A stretch of DNA of 64,000 nt from Ilyonectria destructans (lineage: Eukaryota > Ascomycota > Sordariomycetes > Hypocreales > Nectriaceae). This document shows, one piece after another, positions 57,716-64,000 of the stretch (within the stretch, counting starts at the first letter, position 1; the number at the start of each line of letters is the position of its first letter). The stretch is from contig JAHEWK010000004.1 of the NCBI GenBank assembly GCA_020740775.1, positions 2,914,001-2,978,000 on the forward strand, in the 5' to 3' direction. The notes below the pieces were generated by a model. It saw nothing but the letters and a program-made list of their open reading frames with translations. It did no database searches and was not told the DNA's origin. The position numbers and the translations under genes were made by a program.

Positions 57716-58586
57716 TCATTCATCAATCATTATTTGCATTAGTCTCATTGACTCGGCCTGGATCTTGGACTTGAACTCCTGGGAAGTGTTAGCCACGGAC
57801 AGTCCTGCGGGTTAATCGACGCACTTTTTCCATGCTTCCCAGCAATTGGCACTGCTCTTTCACGATACTCTCAGCTTCCGCCTTGAACCGTTTCGCCATT
57901 TTTGCGGCGTCTTCATCGGCCTTGGCAGACCCTTGGTTTGCATCCCCCGTCAACAATTTCCAAGCATCCAGCTCAGCCTTGGCACATGCATCCCACTCTG
58001 CTTCAAGTTGGTGCAGCTCTTCCTTTGTCGATGAAAATTCTTTCTTCAGGTTGGTCAGGTGATCGAGGATCGATGCGCGGGGGAAGTTGTCCGAGTGGCA
58101 CAGCGTCGCAGAGAGCGGGTAGGCAATGTTGGAGTAGAGGGCCTCATTTTCCGAGAGGGTAGCTGACGACTCGCCCACGAAACGAGAGATTCTCGACTGG
58201 ATATCGGAATGAGCTTCGATGAGTTGAGCGGTAGCAGAAGCGTGAAGACTTGTGCCAGCTTGAGCAAATGACTCTAAGTGTCTCAGTCAGCACGGGTTTC
58301 TCGGAAGTGTCAGCCAAAACTCGCCTCTCAGCTGCGCCACTGCATCAGAATCATGCTCTTGGGGTGAAATGGGTACTCGCTCATCGCGCCGAGATGATCC
58401 GGGGTCAGCGCCAAAGCAGGCCCGGAATTGCTGATAAATGTGATGGTGCGTCGGGGGCTTCGGCGAGGACGTGGGCGCCGTGGCTTCTGGACTGCGGAGA
58501 CGAGCTCGAAGGGTGGAAGAGGAATTGACGTTGTCGGTCCACATAGTTGAGCTTGAACCAAGAGCGCGATTGGAGTTTGTGTCCAT
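57716..58586 (-). CDS. coiled-coil protein of unknown function
   Basis: Three-exon minus-strand gene: 58586-58325, 58273-57825 and 57778-57716, giving 257 residues. Intron 1 appears to be a GC-AG intron: the exon ends AGAG, the intron starts GCGAGT and ends CTTAG, and only this keeps the frame, reading AQLRESFAQAGTSLHASATA. Intron 2 has a GTGCGT donor and joins SMEK to EFKSKIQAESMRLMQIM. The first 80 residues are polar and probably disordered. Residues from about 145 on are strongly helical with coiled-coil character (LDHLTNLKKEFSSTKEELHQLEAEWDA, KMAKRFKAEAESIVKEQ). Small coiled-coil proteins of this layout include kinetochore and spindle subunits, but I cannot place it in a family. Confidence 0.7.
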
Positions 58587-59106
58587 GGCTGCGACGAGTT
58601 GGGTTGATGGTGAATTGGACGAGGGAGTGGTGAGTATGAGATTATGAGGAGATGAGAGGAGAAGGTGAATGAGAAGTAGAATTGAGACGAAGAAGACGAG
58701 CAGGACGGGAGGGAGATTCCTCGGCCTGGAACGAGCGCGGAGTGTAAAGGTTGAAAGGAAATATGAGGCAGGTGCGGCGATGCTTGTGTTGGAAGGTACG
58801 ACCCAGGCTGGCAGCAGCTGGCAGCTGCCGTCGCTTCTTACCTACCTAGATGGCGCTCAACCCATTACCAAATCTGGGCCAAGAGACTTGATCCAGCTTG
58901 CAGCAACCATGAAGCACGTTATCGATTTACTGGAAGGGTTTAAAATGAACAGATAGAAGGTTGTATAAATTATTGAATTTTCATTTTGGTGTTGGCACAC
59001 GCCGATTAGATCCCAAGCCATCCTCATCCCAATAATCCCACCAACGCCGTGTACATCAAGTACAACATCAACCGATATCAACCCTCGCAATACAGTGTCG
59101 TATCCA
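58587..59106. other. intergenic, coiled-coil gene promoter and PPCDC 3' flank
   Basis: No gene recognised. Confidence 0.45.
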
Positions 59107-59835
59107 TCATTTCTTGCGCAGCCCGACCTTCTCCTCGATGACGGTCACAATGGTTTCCCAGCTGACCATGCCGCCCTCGCCGACATCTCCACATGCCAAC
59201 GCCTTGGACACAGGCCGCAGCACCTCGACCCAGCCATTCTCACCTCCCCATTCCTCCTCAAGTGTCTTGATTTGTTTGGCCGTAATTGGGTGCCTCCACA
59301 TTGCGGTGTTCATGCTGGGAGCCACAACAATCTTCTTAATGGTGCCGCCGTCGACCGTTCCCGTAGCATCCCAGGCGCGGATCACCGACGTAAGCAAGTT
59401 GTCGCATATGCCGTTTACCATCTTGGCCATAGTGTTAGCGCTCAGCGGCGCAATAACGAGCACGTCCGCCCACTTGCGAAGGTTGATGTGGAGGATGGGC
59501 GCGCCGCGCTTCCACGGCTTGGCCCACTCGGAGGAGTCTGTGTACACGGCGTCGACGTTGGGCATGTAGTTGACGGCCGAGACGGTGGGCTGCTCGGCCG
59601 ACTGGCCGGCAAGGAAATGCATCGCTGAGCCGGTGAGGATGATGCGGATGGACAAGTTCTTGTGTTCGCAAAGCCCGTCGATGATCTGGACCAGTTTAAT
59701 GGTCGCTACAGACCCGCTTGCTGCCAGTAGCACATGGAGTTTGCCGTCATTTCGGCCCTGCTCGAGGCTTTCGGGCGAGTTTCGCGTCAGTATGTCATGG
59801 TGGGCATCGCGCCCGTGCTGGGTCTTGTGAAGCAT
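59107..59835 (-). CDS. phosphopantothenoylcysteine decarboxylase
   Basis: Flavoprotein of the HFCD family that decarboxylates 4'-phosphopantothenoylcysteine in coenzyme A synthesis. Single exon of 242 residues. The FMN-binding start is LHVLLAASGSVATIK. The catalytic His is in PILHINLRKWADVLVIAPLS, followed by ANTMAKMVNGICDNLLTSV. The substrate-binding PXMNxxMW motif is APSMNTAMW. The lid cysteine is in ALACGDVGEGGM. All catalytic residues are present in this one chain. In S. cerevisiae the enzyme is a heterotrimer of three related proteins with long acidic tails (HAL3, VHS3, CAB3). Here there is no such tail, so the simple homotrimeric form is more likely. Divergent from GRX5. Confidence 0.93.
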   Translation of the reverse strand: MLHKTQHGRDAHHDILTRNSPESLEQGRNDGKLHVLLAASGSVATIKLVQIIDGLCEHKNLSIRIILTGSAMHFLAGQSAEQPTVSAVNYMPNVDAVYTDSSEWAKPWKRGAPILHINLRKWADVLVIAPLSANTMAKMVNGICDNLLTSVIRAWDATGTVDGGTIKKIVVAPSMNTAMWRHPITAKQIKTLEEEWGGENGWVEVLRPVSKALACGDVGEGGMVSWETIVTVIEEKVGLRKK

Positions 59836-60742
59836 AGCGACGAGAGTTTAATGTGTGATAGAAGTGGTGCAGCTGTGAGGTTCTAGTTATGACTGGGAAT
59901 GTTGCTGTTACTGGTGTTCGCTGTTGGTGATGGTAGCTATCAAAAGCCTCGGTGGAGTGGATGTAGCTTGGATTGTGGGGGAACTAGCTTATATAGCTTT
60001 TTCTGTTCAGTTCAGTTCAGCGAACAATGAGCAAGTGAAGTTGCAATTGAATAAAATAATGCGAATGTTCAGCTGATGTAGCAGCTAGCTGGAAGGTAGA
60101 GAGCTTGGTAATAGAGTTCCACACGCTGATTGAGGGCGGATTGCAAGCAGCATTTTAACCCCGCCAACATCCCCACGTCATCCGATGTCACCGATGAAGA
60201 CCGACGAAGCGTCATGAGTGTGACCCATCATGACCGATTCTCGCAGTCGCACCTCCGCTTTCGTCGTCGCAATGGCCTGACGGCCTGACTGGCTAAAACT
60301 TTCCGTCCCGGTGCCTACGAAAGGATTGGTGGTTGCGCAGCTGTGAAACTTGCAAACTCGGCGCAGCAAGTTTGCAAACTGCAACGAGCTCGTGATACGC
60401 AGCTGAACGACCGGCTGCGATGCCGGTGCCGTCCATTACCGGTCTGCCGCAGAACATGGCGCAGGTGTACAGGGTAGGCACGGAGCAGCGCAGGGTTTCG
60501 CTCGGGAATGGCCCAGTTTTGTGCCGAGACAGGCCCAGGGCAGCCACAGGTTCGCCACCGGTCAGCCACACCCGCGCTGTGCGTGAGTTGAATTAGCAAG
60601 CTGGCGATTGGTCATCAACCCGGCTCACCGACGCCACACCTCGCTCTTTCCCGGGGCGGCTTTGACATCACCCAATTCCTCTGCGGTCCGGCCTCGACAA
60701 CTCTGAGTCTCGCACCATTCTCGCCATCCCAGATCCCCGAAA
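59836..60742. promoter_or_regulatory. divergent intergenic region, PPCDC / GRX5
   Basis: About 0.9 kb holding both promoters. A short TTCAG direct repeat (TTCAGTTCAGTTCAG) lies near 60005. No gene recognised. Confidence 0.4.
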
Positions 60743-61306
60743 ATGTTCACGCGAACAGTTGCTTCGGTGCGCGTGCCGATATCGCCCCGCTTCTCGTCCG
60801 TTACTGACCACTTTTGACCTCAGACGCTGCTCCGGGCATCCGCTCGGCCGGCCGCCTTCCGTGCCCCGGCTCATGCCCTCCGAGCCTCGCTCTCGCCCTT
60901 GGCACCGCTGTCGCCTCTGACGCCCTTCCAGGCTCGTCTCCTCTCGGACCAGACTCGCACGGCCATTGACAAGGCCGTCTCGTCTGCTCCCGTCGTCCTG
61001 TTCATGAAGGGCACCCCCGAGACGCCTCAGTGCGGGTTTTCGCGCGCCGCCATCCAGATCCTCGGCATCCAGGGCGTCAACCCCGAAAAGTTCGCCGCCT
61101 TCAACGTCCTCGAGGACCCCGAACTGCGCGAGGGCATTAAGGAGTACTCGGACTGGCCCACGATCCCCCAGCTGTACGTTGATGGCGAGTTCGTCGGCGG
61201 CTGCGACATCCTCGTCTCGATGCACCAGGGCGGCGACCTGGCCAAGATGTTCGAGGAGAAGAAGGTGCTCTTCGAGGGCGAGACCGAGGGTGAGAAGAAG
61301 GACTGA
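60743..61306 (+). CDS. GRX5: mitochondrial monothiol glutaredoxin
   Basis: Monothiol glutaredoxin that transfers iron-sulfur clusters in the mitochondrial matrix. Exon 1 (60743-60766, only 24 nt) encodes MFTRTVAS. After a 57-bp intron (GTGCGC ... CTCAG), exon 2 (60824-61306) continues [20 protein letters not shown]. Together they make a basic, acid-free mitochondrial targeting leader. The CGFS active site is in [34 protein letters not shown] gives the glutathione-binding TVP-like site. Product 168 residues, ending with a Glu/Lys-rich tail. The frame alone would not reveal exon 1; I chose it because the targeting leader and the splice signals agree. Confidence 0.93.
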
Positions 61307-61413
61307 GGGGAAAACGGGATCGAGTGTATGATACGCTGAAATGTAATACGGCCTTCACGAGATACCTCTGTACAGAAACGACAAATAGATTTGGGACTAC
61401 ATGGGTGTGGCAT

Positions 61414-63396
61414 CTACAAAGGATATGCGGCTCCGTCCGCCCTCATGTCGCTTCCTGCCGACCACAGCGGCGTCTTGTCGACTGGGTCAACAGTGTATCG
61501 GATGATCTGGCCCCGGCCAAACATGCCTCTCTTCCAGTCCTTGAGAACGACCACATTGTGTCCCAGCTTCCTTAGTCCCTCGACAGTTTCCTCCGCCACT
61601 CCCTCCTCCACGTTGACGGTCCAGTCGAGCACCCCTCCGTGCTCCGGCATACCGGCCCCGATGCATATTCTCGGGGCGTCGAGAGCCTGTTGCGGGTTGA
61701 GCTTCGCAACGACCTGGCCAAGAAGCACTTGTAGGTGAGCCTGCGGCTGATTGAAACCGCCCATGATGCCAAATGAGGAGTGCAGTGATCCATCGCTGAG
61801 GTTCGTTACCATTCCCGGGATGATGGTGTGGTAGGGCCTCTTTCGGGGCTCGAGCTTGTTGGGGTGGTCCGCGGCGAGCGAAAAGTTGGCACCGCGGTTC
61901 TGCAGCGTGAACCCACAGCCCTTGGGAATGATGGCCGTGCCAAACCCGCCGTAGTTGGAGTTGATAAACGAAGCAGCGTTGCCGGCGGCATCGGAGACTG
62001 TGAAATAGACCGTGTCGCTGCTTTGAAGAGCTGGCGAGGCAAATGGCGGGTTTCCGTGCGCCACTGGGTCAAATGCCTTGGACGGGTTGAACAGCTTGGC
62101 CCGCTCACCAAGGTATTCCGGAGAGATCAATCCCTCTGTCGGGACCTTTGTGACGTTCGGATCGGTGACATACCAGCTTGCATCTGTAAAGGCGAGGCGA
62201 AGAGCCTCGATGATGGCATGGAGGTAAAGCGTTGTGTTGAAGTCCTCGGGACCGAACTTGGGGATCTTGCCTTGCTTCTCTAGCTCCTGGACGATGCCCA
62301 ACGCCATCAAAGCAACAATGCCCTGTCCATTAGGCGGGTGCTCCCAGAGCTCGACTCCTTCGTCTTTGCCATCGCTGGTGAGCCCTTGGCCGCGGAACTT
62401 GACCGATATGGGCTCGACCGGCTCACTGCCCTGCTGCAAGTGGTGCTCGAGATCGGCCAGCTCCAGGTGGCCTCCGAGGTCCTGCACTACCTTTACGTAC
62501 TCCTCGGCAATGCGACCGGTGTAGAAGCCCTTCTTGCCCTCGGTGGCCAGAGTTCGGAATGTCTTTGCTAGTTCAGGGACCTTCATGATCTCGCCCGGTC
62601 GAGGCGCTCTGACCCCATCCTTTGCGGAGGGATCCTTTTTGAGCATCTCTGCGAAATTAGGAGAGGCCCTCCGAAGAGACCTTTCGGAGTCTTGCCACTG
62701 TGAACTATTAGTGAAGAACATCAACTTGAGGCCTGAACATACAGAGAGTGATGCCACCTCGGAGACGGGAAAGCCGTTCTCTCCCAGCTTGATGGCCGGC
62801 CCTAGGATTTGGCTCATAGTGAGCTTCCCACTACCAAACCTCTCGACGGTATCGACCCATCCGGCCGCAGCTCCGGGGATCGTAGCGGCATGGACGCTGG
62901 GCATGGGAATCTTGCCCTCAGTACCGTCGGGGATGTTGAGGTCCTTGCGAATGGTCTCTAAGGTACACTTGGCGCCTGAGCGGCCTGACCCGTTCATTGC
63001 CTTTACTTGCTTCGTGGCCGCATCGTAGAAGAGAATGAACATGTCACCGCCGATCCCGGTGGAACATGGCTCCGTGACGTTGAGGCCTGCAGCTATCAAT
63101 TGTTAATACGGGATATCGCGTATTTATCTGCTTGTCTTGTCTCATACCAACTGCCACAGCGGCATCCTGGGGTTGGGTCAACACGATGCGGGGATTATGG
63201 CGGGGTAGACGGTAGACATGGTGGGACTCACAGCAGCATTGCCTCCAGCTCGGAGGACCTCGAGACCGCAATTCGCAGCTAGAGGCTGAGGACAAGCGAC
63301 GATTCCTTGGGTGCTGTGAACTACACTTCGACGAGAAGGGAACTTGGCAAAGTCGGCCGAGGACGGCTGGAAGACGGAAGAAGTAGGTAGAGGCAT
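61414..63396 (-). CDS. gamma-glutamyltransferase family protein
   Basis: N-terminal nucleophile hydrolase of the gamma-glutamyltranspeptidase family, which cleaves gamma-glutamyl bonds such as in glutathione. Exons on the minus strand are 63396-63232, 63166-63148 (a 19-nt microexon) and 63092-61414, giving 620 residues. Splicing joins RAGGNAA to [23 protein letters not shown], the family's N-terminal signature. The likely nucleophile is Thr in [16 protein letters not shown], where the precursor would cut itself. [17 protein letters not shown], and [12 protein letters not shown] match substrate-binding regions. There is no signal peptide or anchor, unlike classical GGTs, so this is probably an intracellular YwrD-like member. 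An internal frame shadow begins at 63099. Confidence 0.92.
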
Positions 63397-64000
63397 GGTG
63401 GGATGTCGCACCGGTCTTAGTCAACGATGAGCGAGCTGAGCGTCAAGGGTCAGGAATAGAATGGTCAAGACAAAGTAAAAGAAAGTAAAATGAGTTGAGT
63501 TTAATAAGAGAGAGACCGGTCGGAAGGATCTACAGACACGACACCTTGCATGTGGTGAGTGGTGAATGGTGACTAACTTGATGGCGGGGACGGGCCAGCA
63601 TGGCGGGGTACTGTTTCAATATCGTGATACTCTCTTCGCCGATCACGGGCCCTGGTTATTGGAGGGCGCCTTGGCACTACGGTAGATTGTTGCGACCTGA
63701 TAGTATTTGAGAAAACGCAGTCCTAATAGCAAAGACTGATGAATGAATACGATATGACAAGAACTTGGGTTTCCAATAGCTCGTGATTCCAGCTGGCCAA
63801 GACAGAGAGACGCGACACTGTCGCTTATCCTACTTCCATGTCATCCCCATGCGCTGCAGCCAGGCATAAAGAGAACCCTTTGGAACCCGCCCAATCGATC
63901 TCATCCATGCGGCTGCGAAACTGCCTGCACAATCGTATTGTCAGTGATGGACGACCCTGAACATTGTGTCCACTTACCCAGTCGGGGACCGTTCGCAGCG
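63397..64000. other. promoter side of gamma-glutamyltransferase gene; window end
   Basis: No gene recognised in the last 600 bases. Confidence 0.45.

Overview
The window is nuclear DNA of a filamentous ascomycete. Genes are intron-bearing, with short introns of about 50-145 bp, GT-AG borders and CTAAC/CTGAC-type branch sites. Several proteins are fungus-specific (SGF29, a CDK8/SSN3 kinase with a His-rich insert, an NB-TPR NLR), and there is a tRNA-Lys(CTT) gene with a short intron. The SSN3 protein and overall gene style suggest a Sordariomycete, probably Hypocreales; this placement is inference. No plasmid, phage, CRISPR, intact transposon or secondary-metabolite core gene was seen.

Layout. 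0-7 kb: FAD monooxygenase (+), SGF29 (+), ARF6-type GTPase (+). 7.8-11.1 kb: a tandem array of five small cysteine-rich proteins, all on the minus strand, each preceded by the same promoter module. 11.7-21.6 kb: CDK8/SSN3 (-), ARP2 (-), Asp/Glu racemase-like gene (+), VPS73-like sugar transporter (-), glutathione S-transferase (-) with a tandemly duplicated promoter. 22.4-26 kb: secreted BNR/GH93-like hydrolase (+) and a monocarboxylate-type MFS transporter (+). 26.5-27.4 kb: a broken APH-like kinase (-). 27.9-31 kb: mitochondrial release factor (+) and a conserved unknown protein (-).

31.3-41 kb is a gene-poor island of decayed coding sequence, including a relic of a SNF2-type ATPase with stops and frame changes. 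It ends in a 25-bp tandem repeat just before an NB-ARC/TPR (NLR-type) gene at 41.2-43.6 kb. Next come a dienelactone hydrolase (+), a 654-residue C2H2-finger protein (-) and a 40-bp minisatellite built around a palindrome (48.6-48.9 kb). From 50.2 kb the window returns to ordinary metabolism: tRNA-Lys, secreted histidine-type phosphatase (-), ethanolamine-phosphate cytidylyltransferase ECT1 (+), branched-chain aminotransferase (+), coiled-coil protein (-), phosphopantothenoylcysteine decarboxylase (-), mitochondrial glutaredoxin GRX5 (+) and gamma-glutamyltransferase-like protein (-).

Most genes are unrelated housekeeping neighbours. Two places look like units: the five-gene Cys-rich array with its shared promoter, and the NLR-centred accessory region with repeats and pseudogenes around it. 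Exon borders were read by eye from splice signals, frame and family conservation; none was tested against transcripts.
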